Assembly: GCA_905221605.1 (NCBI GenBank)
Contig: CAJNDS010001081.1
Coordinates: forward strand, 1-35,987
Source of the DNA: Symbiodinium natans
Lineage: Eukaryota; Sar; Dinophyceae; Suessiales; Symbiodiniaceae
Reading direction: 5' to 3'
Length of the DNA stretch: 35,987 bases
The position numbers and the translations under genes were made by a program. Below, one piece after another: positions 20,901 through 28,112 of the stretch; positions within the stretch are counted from its first letter, which is position 1, and the number at the start of each line of letters is the position of its first letter. The notes below the pieces were generated by a model, which saw only the letters and a program-made list of their open reading frames with translations, was not told where the DNA came from and searched no databases.

Positions 20901-23900
20901 GCCGCTATGGATCCGAGTGCCACGATGCAACAGAGCATTCAACAGTTGGAAGGTATGCGCCAGGGGGCGAGACGCAGGAGACTGATATTGTTGGAAGCCC
21001 ACGCCGCGCAGCACGGCATAGAGCTACCACAGACTCTCCGAGAGGAGCTCCAGGCGTCGTATGCCGAGGCGGAGTCCACTGGAGGGGACGAGATGGATCT
21101 GGACCTGGATTCGGCAAGGCTGGACCCTTCGACCTCATCTCCTTCGGTAGAGTACATCATGGAAGAGACGGAAGCGGCGGAAGCACCGTCGTCCCACACC
21201 GGGGTGAGGGAATTCCAAGCGGATCCTTCGATGTCAGAGGCTCCAGCCAAGATACCCGCTATGGTGCAGATGAAGCCGACGCCGAAGATCAAATCCAAGG
21301 AGAAAACCATGGCCGTGAGACCGGTGCGGAACTTGCTGCCGGACCATGTGGATCAATCGAGCATGGGAGTCGATCCTCGGGAGCCCTCCGGCCCCACGCC
21401 GGCATCGTCAGCGCCAGCACGGAGAGGAAAACGGCGCTGGGCGTCGGCAGGCTGGACGACGTGGGTTGCTCGTCGGTTCGGAGGAGCTTGGACGGCACAA
21501 GCTTCGGGAGCCAGCGACTCACCGGACACGCCGGTGACGCTGTTTTGTCTCCTGTGCCAGAAGTATGTCACCGAAGCCCATTTGATGAGCGATCCACACG
21601 AAGCCAACATGCAGGGCTTCACGCAGACCATCTCCAAGGAGGGCCTCCACGTGACGCAGAACCCGGTGGATTGGGCCACATGGGAGCAAGCTCTTGCGGA
21701 GCCAGAGCAGCTGGTACTTGGAGCAACGGAAGGCAAGGCTCGGTCATTGGTTGCGCTGGGACCGACCGGCGGTTCGGGCGAGCTTCCTCAGCCGAACCCG
21801 AAGGAAACAACCGCGGCAGCACCAGCGAGCTCAGGGCCAGGACCATCGACAATGGTGGTGGAGGTGGACGAGTCCGACGAGGATTGGGGAGAATGGAGGC
21901 CAACCACAGGGGATCCAGCTCCAACGACCCCAGCACATCCGAAGGATCCTCCTATCTCCATGATGCAGCCGCCGGGGGAACCGGTCGGCCCGACAGCAGT
22001 GTACACGGAGCACCGCCGGGGCCCCGAGCCCAGGCATGCAAAGAGCGCTCTCCGAGTGACACCTCCCTGGCGGGAATCACTTTCCAACCTGGGCTTTCGT
22101 GGTCCGTATCTGCAGCTGCATCTGAGCACACCAGGCCACTCCTCAGAAGGGCTACAAGCCCTCGGACCTTTGAGGGAGAGCTTCCTGCGGATGCAGGCGA
22201 AGGACCATGCCCAACTGCCGGTCAGCTTGACACCTTCGAAAGCCGCCAGCGACCTGTCCGGCAATGTGATGAGGGTGGCAGAGGCAATGGAAACAGGAGC
22301 ATCGGGAACAGTGGCACCGGGAGGAAGGCCATTCAGCCCAATGAGCCTTCGCATGGAGCTCGAGACAGGGATCCTCACAGGCCAAGCATACGAGGACCGG
22401 CGCCGAGCAAGATCGGAGAACATACAGGCTGCGAGGGCGGTCGCCAAGCCAAGATTGGCGCTCCCGATCCCTCCGCCACCTCCGGTTCCACGACCCGAGC
22501 GCACTCCCGAGACACCAATTCCGTGGAGTGGCGCACCCTCTCCTGCATTCATGGAACTCATCAGGCGCCGCCGAGATCGCCAAGAGCGCGATCGTTCTCG
22601 CTCCCCGTCTCCCTAAAAGGGAGTACTGGGAAGCCCAACCCAATCCTTGCAGCTTTGTCCCAAGATGAAAGAAAAGAGCCCGATACGCGACAGCCACAAC
22701 AACAGTTTGAGTTAGTCATTGAAGAAGGAATTATTGGGGACAATGTGCGTAGTAAGCACGCTGAGCTACAGCACCACATGCAGGGACACGTACCATACAT
22801 GTCTGACTGTGAGTTTTGTCAGCGGACTAGAGGGACCACTCCAGCACGAAAGCGTAGCGACCTGAACCCGAGAGAGTTTCAGCTTGACCAGTGCTTCTTT
22901 CGCAAGCTTGCATTCATCGTACTGGTTCATACCATGAGCTTTGCAATTGCAGTTTGCTTTAGACCTGAGGGAGAGAGCGCAGCAACAACAGCAGAACATT
23001 TGCATCCCTGGGTCAGGCACTTTGGTGTGAAACAACCGCATTTCATGTCTGATGCAGAGGGACTCACGAAGAACATCGCAGCGAGACTCGCTGATCTTTG
23101 TGAAGGTACTGAGGACAGCTTTGCACCCGAAAGGCATGCACCAGCAGCAGAACGAGCCATTAGGACCCTAAAAGGAATCGTAGCGACACATGAGCTTGAG
23201 TTGCGGGAACATGGCGTTGTTTTGGATGCTGAGTGTGCGGATGTTTTCGACCTTTTGTTTCAATACGCAGCACACACGCACAACAGGTTTTCAGTTTCTG
23301 TAGGTTCGACCATGACACCCATGCAGAAGATCCGCGGAGATCGCGTGCGACCGCAAGTCACGTATCCGTTCGGTGCGGTAGCATACGCTAAGATAACGCG
23401 GGCTAGAAGACCTGACGCGGATGCCAAGTATGCTCGAGGGATCTACTTGGGACCAGTGCTTGGGAGCACAGGTCATGCCATGGAAATCCGCTTGGATAGT
23501 GGGGAGACGAAACGGGTGATCGCGCCCGGACTCAAATTGCTCTACCCGTTGCGTTTCGACGCAAATCTTCTGCCTGGTGCAAAGGCCCTAGATGGCTTTG
23601 TGCCCCCGCCTGAAGCACCGAAGACCAAAGAGCTGTTTCTTCCATATGTTCCAGGTGGAGGTCCTCCCATAGACTGGGTGAGACAACATGGTGTTACACC
23701 CAAGTGCCCCGGATGCCAGGAAGGCGTCAGCTCGAGCAGGCATTCCCAAAAGTGTGTGAAGAGATACCAAAAATGGTTGCGTGATTCCATCGATGATGCT
23801 CTGGAGGCATTAGATGAAGGACCGAAGGTCGACCGAAGACCTGAGGAGCTAATTGGAGAAGACCCATACGATGATGACGAGAAAATGAAGCCGGACAAGC

Positions 23901-26827
23901 GAACACGCTTTGGAGGAGAGGAGGTCCGAGCGTTTGATCCTGAGCAAGCAGGAGTCGGAGACCTAGAGATCCCGGAGATGTCAGTGCCGGATGCTGACTG
24001 GAATGTGTCCGAGTACCAGCCGTCCGAGGCTGAGGATGACGAGATGGGAGACGCTCCAGAGCATCCCCAGACATTCCATGAGGGGGTCCCAGTCCGATAC
24101 CTGGAAAAATTGCTCGAGAGCGCCCACTACACACCACAACCACTTTCTTGTTGTGACCACTACGACGTCGAAGCAGCATGTCACTTACTTGTTGGTTGGT
24201 CGAGCGTGGAGAAGTTCCCGTATGTTTGCTTGAACACAACAACACAACGACAGAACCACAAGCAACAGCAGTCGGTCGAGCGTGAAGCAGTTGAATTGTT
24301 GAATCTCCAGGACCACCCTTGTGTATGTTCTTCAGTTAAAGAGAAAGAGGAAGATGAGTCCGCAGGGACGTACATGAGAATCCAAGACAGGACTCTCTGG
24401 GTGAATCGACCTAGAGCCAGCTACGATGACCTGGAAGGTTTTCAGCTGGACCCTGAAGAGACATGGCAAGGAATCAAGAAAGAGGTGAATGCGCTCGATA
24501 GTCTGAAAGTTGGTTATGCAAGATCAAAGAGCGAGATTGATGAATACCGCAAAGCCAACCCAAACTGTCGGACGGTCAAGTCCCGATGGGTCCTCACTCA
24601 GAAGGCCCCAGGACTAGTCCGAGCAAGGATAGTCGCTAAGGATTTTGCTCATGGCCGACCATCCGCACTCGATTTGGGGTTGAGTTCTAATACTGCGTCG
24701 GTGGAAGCCCTCAAGATCGTCCTTGCACGGGCGGCGAAGGGAAAGATGCGGGCTTACGGCCTCGACATATCCACCGCGTTTCTCTTTGCGCAGGTAGTGG
24801 AACCCACCATTATCGAGTTGCCAAGTACATTCGCGCTCGAGAGCGGCGAAACCGCGTACTTGATACTAGAGAAAGCGCTCTATGGTTTGCGTTCCGCCAG
24901 CCTTAGCTGGCAGCGACACCTGAACAGGATCGTATCTGCACTAGGCTTACAAGCGAGTCCGCTTGAACCGACGCTTTTCAGCGGATGGGTCAACCTTGAA
25001 TCCGGATGGGAGTATATCATCATGTTAGCGTACGTGGATGATTTGCTCATTGTGTCCTCTACCGAAAAAGGGTTCGAGTACGTCCACGAAGCCCTGAGTT
25101 CAGTCTTGAAAGTCAAAGTGACAGGGAGGCTGATCGAAGATGGGCAGATGGAATTCCTCGGTCGTTTAATCCGTTGGGATGGACGACAGATCATGCTTGG
25201 GGTGAAGCCTGAGTATGTGAAGTCGGTCTTTACATCCTTCGGATGGGACATATCCACCGTAAAAGCATCCTTGACGACACCCGACATCAGGAGTATGTAC
25301 GATGAGGAGAGTGTTGAAGAGCCTTCAAAGGAGCTGTCCAGTGAAGCAGCCTCACGGTTCCGAAGTTGCCTAGGGAAGATAGGCTGGCTCTGTCAAACTC
25401 GCTCAGATATAACGTACTTTCACTCCATGTTGTCGCGCGGACAAAGCATGCCACGGCAAGTGCATGAAGATGCACTTCGCAAGTTCCTGCGATGGTTAGC
25501 AGCGTTTCCGCTGTTAGATCAAATCTTCCCGCTCGGAGATGGCAAGACCAATGAGGGGGAGAATGCCAGCCTGGTGGCCTATTGCGACAGCAATTGGGGC
25601 AGCGAGATGAGCGTAGCCCGGAAAAGCACCAGTGGCGGTGTGATCTACATTGCAGTGGACAGTACGTGGTACTGCATAAAGGGGTACAGCCGCCTGCAAA
25701 GCGTTGTCGCACTCAGCTCAGCAGAGGCCGAGTTGTTTGCCATCGCCGAGGCAGCGAAAGAGGTGGCAGGACTTGCGCAATTGACGGCGCATATCTGGGG
25801 CACCCTCCGGAAACCCCACCGCGTGTACACTGACTCTGCCTCAGCTAGGCAAATTGCCAGCATGGAGGGGCTACTCAGGCGCATGCGGCATATAGACTTG
25901 AGGTTGTGCTTTATCCAAGACCGTGTCCATAGCGGCGAGTTAGCCGTAGAGGGAGTGGCCGGAACCGAGAATGTGAGCGACCTTCTCACAAAGAATTTAA
26001 ATCGCCTCCAAACAGCAAAGCATACAGCAACCCTCGGACTAGAAGATGTCACCAACATCGATTTCCGAGAGGTCCCAGCAGTCAGGTCTTGCTTGTTGCT
26101 GTCTGGAGTGCTAGATTCGATACTCGGGCCGGACAACCTCGAATACGAAGCTTTCTGTCGGCTATGCGAACTCGAGACTGAATATTCAACTTTGCTGATC
26201 GAGTTTTGCACGAGTTCACGTTCGAATCTGTACCTGCAAGGAAGTGTGCACCAAGTATTTGTCCTGCCGATTACTCAAGGGGTTGACGGAACCTCAAATG
26301 ACACCGTGGAGCGGGTCATGTCTGCAATGAATGTTGCGAGAGAATGGGGGATGAAGGTTGTTTTCTGGAGCAGCACTCCTTGTACCGGAGGTAGCCCGTA
26401 CCAACGGCGACACAAAGATCGGCCGGGCTATCAGGACCATCTACAAGCTTTATTCACGGTGCATCGCAAGCTCTGGCGGAGCTTCTTAGTGATGGTGAAC
26501 CACCCGCAAGTGGGGGTATGGGTCATAGAATGGCCGCAGCGGTGTGCCTACTGGGGATGGGCAAGCACCCGTTCGTTTGCAAAGCAACGAACCCATTACA
26601 CTGGCGAAGTGCACGGCTGTGTTTCAGGCTTGGTAGGCAGAGATGGATTACCTATCCGAAAGATTTGGAAACTGATGTCGAACGATGAACAGTTTGTGCG
26701 AACAATGTCCGAAACGTTTGCATGTACCTGCAAGGGAGATCATTCACGAAACTTTGATCTCAAAGAAACGCAGCACTATCCGCCAGCTTTCGCGGACGTC
26801 GCCCTGGAAAGCTTGCGACTGCGGTAA
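17987..26827 (+). CDS. Copia Gag-PR-IN-RT-RNase H polyprotein with C-terminal extension
   Basis: 2946 codons from the first in-frame ATG (17987); the frame is open upstream to 17942 but only from a GTG that would overlap the primer-binding site. In order: Ser/Arg-rich N-terminus; predicted coiled coil about 116-155; Gag body about 200-420; Gly/Lys-rich tract 434-490; CCHC zinc knuckle C498-C511 (CRNCGKTGHWARDC); aspartic protease DSGSS at D591; three 25-residue repeats (from about 853); a long stretch, 974-1544, that looks out of frame; integrase with a compact H1597-H1601-C1608-C1611 site and D1634, D1689, E1722 (the D-E spacing of 32 is shorter than the usual 35); reverse transcriptase with D2260 in GLDIST, KALYGLRSA and YVDD 2349-2352; RNase H D2534, E2580, D2616; and about 250 extra residues with PCTGGSP at 2798. 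All catalytic residues looked for are present. The protein copies the element's RNA to DNA and inserts it into the genome. Length is about twice that of ordinary copia polyproteins. Confidence 0.93.
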   Translation: MDTGEERVPGRDCSPRGRSASSLSSTGLSGARSPSARGRRERGRSLPARPASVPRGVDPRQWTATTGAGHQPPHVGAVPSFGPQFYQMGTPPQTAPQEPLQVPNMQLPVAPGVAQQMEFTRAMLQAQDEQIRQQAAQLQQMSAMLTQALQLASANAATAHIAAVAASSSTSPTPGGDPSAAPANASTPVDMEVDSGVRNKRAEGYIPQLPQLNYASMTSRHAEIRVWTAYRDELTSWLCLLDDRYATELQEAISSNVEVLQVRLEAGKAARSTKLWFLLRQSMSKFQRGQDLVHLIEVKQMGASAGYELWRSLNNELSVRSRVEGQALREQALGLVPPKHLKRPLDVARWYTTELLKFEAQVKHRFPELLIGEQEGVLCLMKHLDSETKRYLLLHHSTKSMGELMTGLQFYDEQLRVMDFQREGASGYANAFKGGRGGKGDRDKSNKGPKGNKGNKGEKGEKGQKGGKAKGKDKKGDQGGKGDRARSKSREAKKTDVCRNCGKTGHWARDCWAPPKDKAAAATSQAVTMQPEAPSSSSSTSAKAAAQPTTKGSGKAQSSIKTFLEGYHFGMMLANQVVSFPSDDRVYWLIDSGSSFHIITRETLESNHVKILSWLEGRPKSYAETATGDSVEIGGSTHVLVEVCFETTTPASSKSSSEHEGDAVYMCRARFEAVISDQIKHNLLNINLLCQNGGWEPAMCDQQGVITVRKHGVTLRPTMFASVSWLASVRNDHPLALKPQDLIAKTEQFRRSRSRKSSSSRDFHRSTSNRGHRSSARVCVEPENPELLDVSCLDEVVDCEFQTSHEHVDLDQGEAKDRLRTVGDVSGSARDQLQFFSHVDTPVVRELDRDERLIFSEDNSVISHKQQDNSTTPAVEWLVFGNDSSVISHKQQDNSTTPAVERLVFENDSSVISHKQQDNSTTPAVERLVHEHGRETVVCRACLEDFPDEVETGSLDCSKRRSFPRAGQIGDRRYGSECHDATEHSTVGRYAPGGETQETDIVGSPRRAARHRATTDSPRGAPGVVCRGGVHWRGRDGSGPGFGKAGPFDLISFGRVHHGRDGSGGSTVVPHRGEGIPSGSFDVRGSSQDTRYGADEADAEDQIQGENHGRETGAELAAGPCGSIEHGSRSSGALRPHAGIVSASTERKTALGVGRLDDVGCSSVRRSLDGTSFGSQRLTGHAGDAVLSPVPEVCHRSPFDERSTRSQHAGLHADHLQGGPPRDAEPGGLGHMGASSCGARAAGTWSNGRQGSVIGCAGTDRRFGRASSAEPEGNNRGSTSELRARTIDNGGGGGRVRRGLGRMEANHRGSSSNDPSTSEGSSYLHDAAAGGTGRPDSSVHGAPPGPRAQACKERSPSDTSLAGITFQPGLSWSVSAAASEHTRPLLRRATSPRTFEGELPADAGEGPCPTAGQLDTFESRQRPVRQCDEGGRGNGNRSIGNSGTGRKAIQPNEPSHGARDRDPHRPSIRGPAPSKIGEHTGCEGGRQAKIGAPDPSATSGSTTRAHSRDTNSVEWRTLSCIHGTHQAPPRSPRARSFSLPVSLKGSTGKPNPILAALSQDERKEPDTRQPQQQFELVIEEGIIGDNVRSKHAELQHHMQGHVPYMSDCEFCQRTRGTTPARKRSDLNPREFQLDQCFFRKLAFIVLVHTMSFAIAVCFRPEGESAATTAEHLHPWVRHFGVKQPHFMSDAEGLTKNIAARLADLCEGTEDSFAPERHAPAAERAIRTLKGIVATHELELREHGVVLDAECADVFDLLFQYAAHTHNRFSVSVGSTMTPMQKIRGDRVRPQVTYPFGAVAYAKITRARRPDADAKYARGIYLGPVLGSTGHAMEIRLDSGETKRVIAPGLKLLYPLRFDANLLPGAKALDGFVPPPEAPKTKELFLPYVPGGGPPIDWVRQHGVTPKCPGCQEGVSSSRHSQKCVKRYQKWLRDSIDDALEALDEGPKVDRRPEELIGEDPYDDDEKMKPDKRTRFGGEEVRAFDPEQAGVGDLEIPEMSVPDADWNVSEYQPSEAEDDEMGDAPEHPQTFHEGVPVRYLEKLLESAHYTPQPLSCCDHYDVEAACHLLVGWSSVEKFPYVCLNTTTQRQNHKQQQSVEREAVELLNLQDHPCVCSSVKEKEEDESAGTYMRIQDRTLWVNRPRASYDDLEGFQLDPEETWQGIKKEVNALDSLKVGYARSKSEIDEYRKANPNCRTVKSRWVLTQKAPGLVRARIVAKDFAHGRPSALDLGLSSNTASVEALKIVLARAAKGKMRAYGLDISTAFLFAQVVEPTIIELPSTFALESGETAYLILEKALYGLRSASLSWQRHLNRIVSALGLQASPLEPTLFSGWVNLESGWEYIIMLAYVDDLLIVSSTEKGFEYVHEALSSVLKVKVTGRLIEDGQMEFLGRLIRWDGRQIMLGVKPEYVKSVFTSFGWDISTVKASLTTPDIRSMYDEESVEEPSKELSSEAASRFRSCLGKIGWLCQTRSDITYFHSMLSRGQSMPRQVHEDALRKFLRWLAAFPLLDQIFPLGDGKTNEGENASLVAYCDSNWGSEMSVARKSTSGGVIYIAVDSTWYCIKGYSRLQSVVALSSAEAELFAIAEAAKEVAGLAQLTAHIWGTLRKPHRVYTDSASARQIASMEGLLRRMRHIDLRLCFIQDRVHSGELAVEGVAGTENVSDLLTKNLNRLQTAKHTATLGLEDVTNIDFREVPAVRSCLLLSGVLDSILGPDNLEYEAFCRLCELETEYSTLLIEFCTSSRSNLYLQGSVHQVFVLPITQGVDGTSNDTVERVMSAMNVAREWGMKVVFWSSTPCTGGSPYQRRHKDRPGYQDHLQALFTVHRKLWRSFLVMVNHPQVGVWVIEWPQRCAYWGWASTRSFAKQRTHYTGEVHGCVSGLVGRDGLPIRKIWKLMSNDEQFVRTMSETFACTCKGDHSRNFDLKETQHYPPAFADVALESLRLR
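20543..20767 (+). repeat. Three 75-bp in-frame tandem repeats
   Basis: Units start at 20543, 20618 and 20693. Each encodes 25 residues with the core SVISHKQQDNSTTPAVE followed by W/R-LVF. The repeats lie between the protease and the out-of-frame-looking stretch of the polyprotein. They are nearly identical at DNA level, so the expansion is recent. Function unknown. Confidence 0.95.
20907..22616 (+). CDS. Nested 569-codon ORF in the +1 frame, unknown protein
   Basis: Starts at ATG in a good context (GCCGCTATGG); a TAG at 20892, in the same frame, decides this start. It ends at TAA 22614-22616. Codon usage is more natural than in the polyprotein frame, with GC-rich third positions, while the polyprotein frame over the same bases gives R/G/S-rich, disordered-looking sequence. 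The product begins with an amphipathic Gln/Glu/Arg-rich part, then an acidic region. A CLLC...H...H cluster at about residues 213-232 may be a small zinc finger of the U1-like kind. A Pro-rich part follows, then an SR-like tail (RDRSRSPSP). It may be a captured host gene or an accessory gene translated by internal initiation. No family is assigned. Confidence 0.6.
   Translation: MDPSATMQQSIQQLEGMRQGARRRRLILLEAHAAQHGIELPQTLREELQASYAEAESTGGDEMDLDLDSARLDPSTSSPSVEYIMEETEAAEAPSSHTGVREFQADPSMSEAPAKIPAMVQMKPTPKIKSKEKTMAVRPVRNLLPDHVDQSSMGVDPREPSGPTPASSAPARRGKRRWASAGWTTWVARRFGGAWTAQASGASDSPDTPVTLFCLLCQKYVTEAHLMSDPHEANMQGFTQTISKEGLHVTQNPVDWATWEQALAEPEQLVLGATEGKARSLVALGPTGGSGELPQPNPKETTAAAPASSGPGPSTMVVEVDESDEDWGEWRPTTGDPAPTTPAHPKDPPISMMQPPGEPVGPTAVYTEHRRGPEPRHAKSALRVTPPWRESLSNLGFRGPYLQLHLSTPGHSSEGLQALGPLRESFLRMQAKDHAQLPVSLTPSKAASDLSGNVMRVAEAMETGASGTVAPGGRPFSPMSLRMELETGILTGQAYEDRRRARSENIQAARAVAKPRLALPIPPPPPVPRPERTPETPIPWSGAPSPAFMELIRRRRDRQERDRSRSPSP
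22609..22623 (+). promoter_or_regulatory. Hairpin enclosing the stop codon of the nested ORF
   Basis: CTCCCT-AAA-AGGGAG is a perfect 6-bp inverted repeat whose apex contains the TAA stop (22614-22616). It could affect termination or return to the polyprotein frame, which is reached by a -1 shift. No classical slippery heptamer is visible just before it. Confidence 0.35.
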
Positions 26828-27035
26828 TTCGCGCCCGCCCGCCCGCCCCTGGCTTGCCCGCCCACCCGCCCAGCCAGGTTACTTTGCGAGAGTTAGTCGA
26901 CCTCCAGCAGTCTGAAGCAGTGCAGCGGTCTAGGACTGAGGAATGCGCCGGCATGCGCGCCCCGGCGAGGAGCTTAGTTGGCGCGGCTTTGCGTGGAGCT
27001 TAGTTGACGTGACCAACAGTGAAACTCTTGGTCAT
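26828..27035 (+). other. 3' untranslated region of the retroelement
   Basis: Gene-free. It opens with a CCCG-rich simple repeat (about 26831-26872). At about 26969-27007 the word GGAGCTTAGTTG occurs twice, about 30 bp apart. No further coding sequence or LTR start was recognised. Confidence 0.6.
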
Positions 27036-27044
27036 GAGGGGGAG
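27036..27044 (+). other. Candidate polypurine tract
   Basis: GAGGGGGAG directly precedes TTGATATATG. In copia elements such a run primes plus-strand DNA synthesis and the 3' LTR starts right after it. Here array B starts instead, with TGATATATGTGA, shared by all its units. Confidence 0.5.
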
Positions 27045-27066
27045 TTGATATATGTGAGTATGTGAG

Positions 27067-27075
27067 TGGCTCAAG
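27067..27075 (+). other. Spliced-leader-like relict, array B unit 1
   Basis: TGGCTCAAG, the last nine bases of the dinoflagellate spliced leader, followed after six bases by a second GGCTCAA. It lies about 120 bp before the ORF start. Confidence 0.35.
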
Positions 27076-27194
27076 ATCTCGGCTCAACCCCGGTGGGGTG
27101 CACAGGTAGCAGAGCGGTAGCTGTGAGAACCAGCCTCGAGTCCCCTAACTGTTTTGGGTACCAGGCCTGCTTTTTCACAGCCTTCATTTGAGCC

Positions 27195-28112
27195 ATGTCC
27201 AGAGCACCTGTGCAGTCGAGATCCTCACTGCCAGCAAGTGATGGGTTGGAGTCATCTCACCCAACTTGCTCTGCAGAGAGCCAGAAAGAAGGCACGGCCC
27301 GACTGGAGGGCGAAGCAGCCCGGCTTGGGGAACTCTTCCCTTATGCGAGTCCTCTTACAGCCGGCTGTGGAGTTTCTCCAGCCTTGGAAGACCAGGTAAG
27401 TTGCTCGAGCAGCCTGGCAAGTGCAGAGCGAACTTGGGCCCATAGAGCCAATTGTGGCTCCAGCCAAGGCAGGACTTTTCACCAAGCACTCTGCTTTCGC
27501 TGGTTTCACAAGGGCCGGAAAGAATGGCTGCTCCTCGCAGAGGACAGCAGCGTGTATTTTGTTCGCACCAGCAAATCCGGCAAAACAGTTAGAGCCGGAC
27601 CTTGTGGGCAATGGCGATGCATGGAAGACCCAGCAGAGCTCCACGGGGGAACGGGGGGCGACCCGCCCGTGCAGTGGCTTCGCCTGTTGAACTTAAACTG
27701 CACTGGCTGTGGTAATATTCCAACCCATAACCTCAGTTTTGTGCCAGGTCCTGGGAAAAGGCAACCAGCGATCTTGCACGGAGAGGATGGAAGACGCATC
27801 GAGCTCCACTGTGCCCTTTGTCTAGAAAACTTTCTAGCTTTCACGTGGAGTTGGCCGAGTTTTGACCAAGCAGCTAGGAGACCGGTGTTCCTGGACGACG
27901 CTTCCCTTGCTGACTTGCGTCAGTTAGGTCACCAAGTTATGCAGCCCGCACAGCCTTCGCTGGTTCCGCTGTCTTCTGCAGCCAGCGCACATGGCTGGAC
28001 TTTCCTTGAGGAAGGGTGTTCTCAGGATCCAGACTCCCCAGAAGAAGCATGCAGCAGTGATTGGCAAGTGTGTGGCTTTGAAGATTTGGAAGACATCCCA
28101 TGGGAGGTCTGA
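27195..28112 (+). CDS. Array B protein, copy 1 (305 aa), CxxC-pair protein of unknown function
   Basis: The start is the first ATG after an in-frame TGA at 27189. The N-terminal 70 residues are Ser/Ala/Glu-rich and probably disordered. The middle is well structured in composition (GRKEWLLLAEDSSVYFVRTS). Two cysteine pairs, C169-C172 (CTGC) and C206-C209 (CALC), 33 residues apart, could bind one zinc ion. A tract rich in Trp and Phe follows, then an acidic, conserved C-terminus (CGFEDLEDIPWEV). No signal peptide or membrane segment is seen. A consensus splice donor CAG/GTAAGT (GT at 27396) lies inside the ORF, so a spliced form with a different N-terminus is possible. The family is not recognised. 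The structured region follows directly. Confidence 0.6.
   Translation: MSRAPVQSRSSLPASDGLESSHPTCSAESQKEGTARLEGEAARLGELFPYASPLTAGCGVSPALEDQVSCSSSLASAERTWAHRANCGSSQGRTFHQALCFRWFHKGRKEWLLLAEDSSVYFVRTSKSGKTVRAGPCGQWRCMEDPAELHGGTGGDPPVQWLRLLNLNCTGCGNIPTHNLSFVPGPGKRQPAILHGEDGRRIELHCALCLENFLAFTWSWPSFDQAARRPVFLDDASLADLRQLGHQVMQPAQPSLVPLSSAASAHGWTFLEEGCSQDPDSPEEACSSDWQVCGFEDLEDIPWEV

Larger units (their letters stand above)
17647..27045 (+). mobile_element. Ty1/copia-type LTR retrotransposon, incomplete ends
   Basis: The order Gag-protease-integrase-reverse transcriptase-RNase H in one reading frame is the copia arrangement. Upstream lie a candidate tRNA primer-binding site (17961-17972) and about 310 bp that may be the 5' LTR. 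Downstream lies a purine run, GAGGGGGAG (27036-27044), where the polypurine tract should be. After the purine run the sequence passes directly into array B, and I could not find the 17647-17957 sequence repeated there, so a proper 3' LTR is not evident. The element sits between two unrelated tandem arrays. Its long intact frame suggests recent activity, while its ends suggest rearrangement. Confidence 0.85.

Noticed and set aside
21788-22561. Minus-strand 257-codon ORF within the polyprotein
   Set aside because: Antisense shadow of the nested 569-codon ORF in a GC-rich, stop-poor stretch.
27101-27150. tRNA-like boxes at the head of array B units (TAGCAGAGCGG and GCCTCGAGTCC)
   Set aside because: They look like A and B boxes, but the spacing is about 26 nt instead of about 44 and neither a T stem nor an acceptor stem can be formed. 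At most a decayed SINE head.
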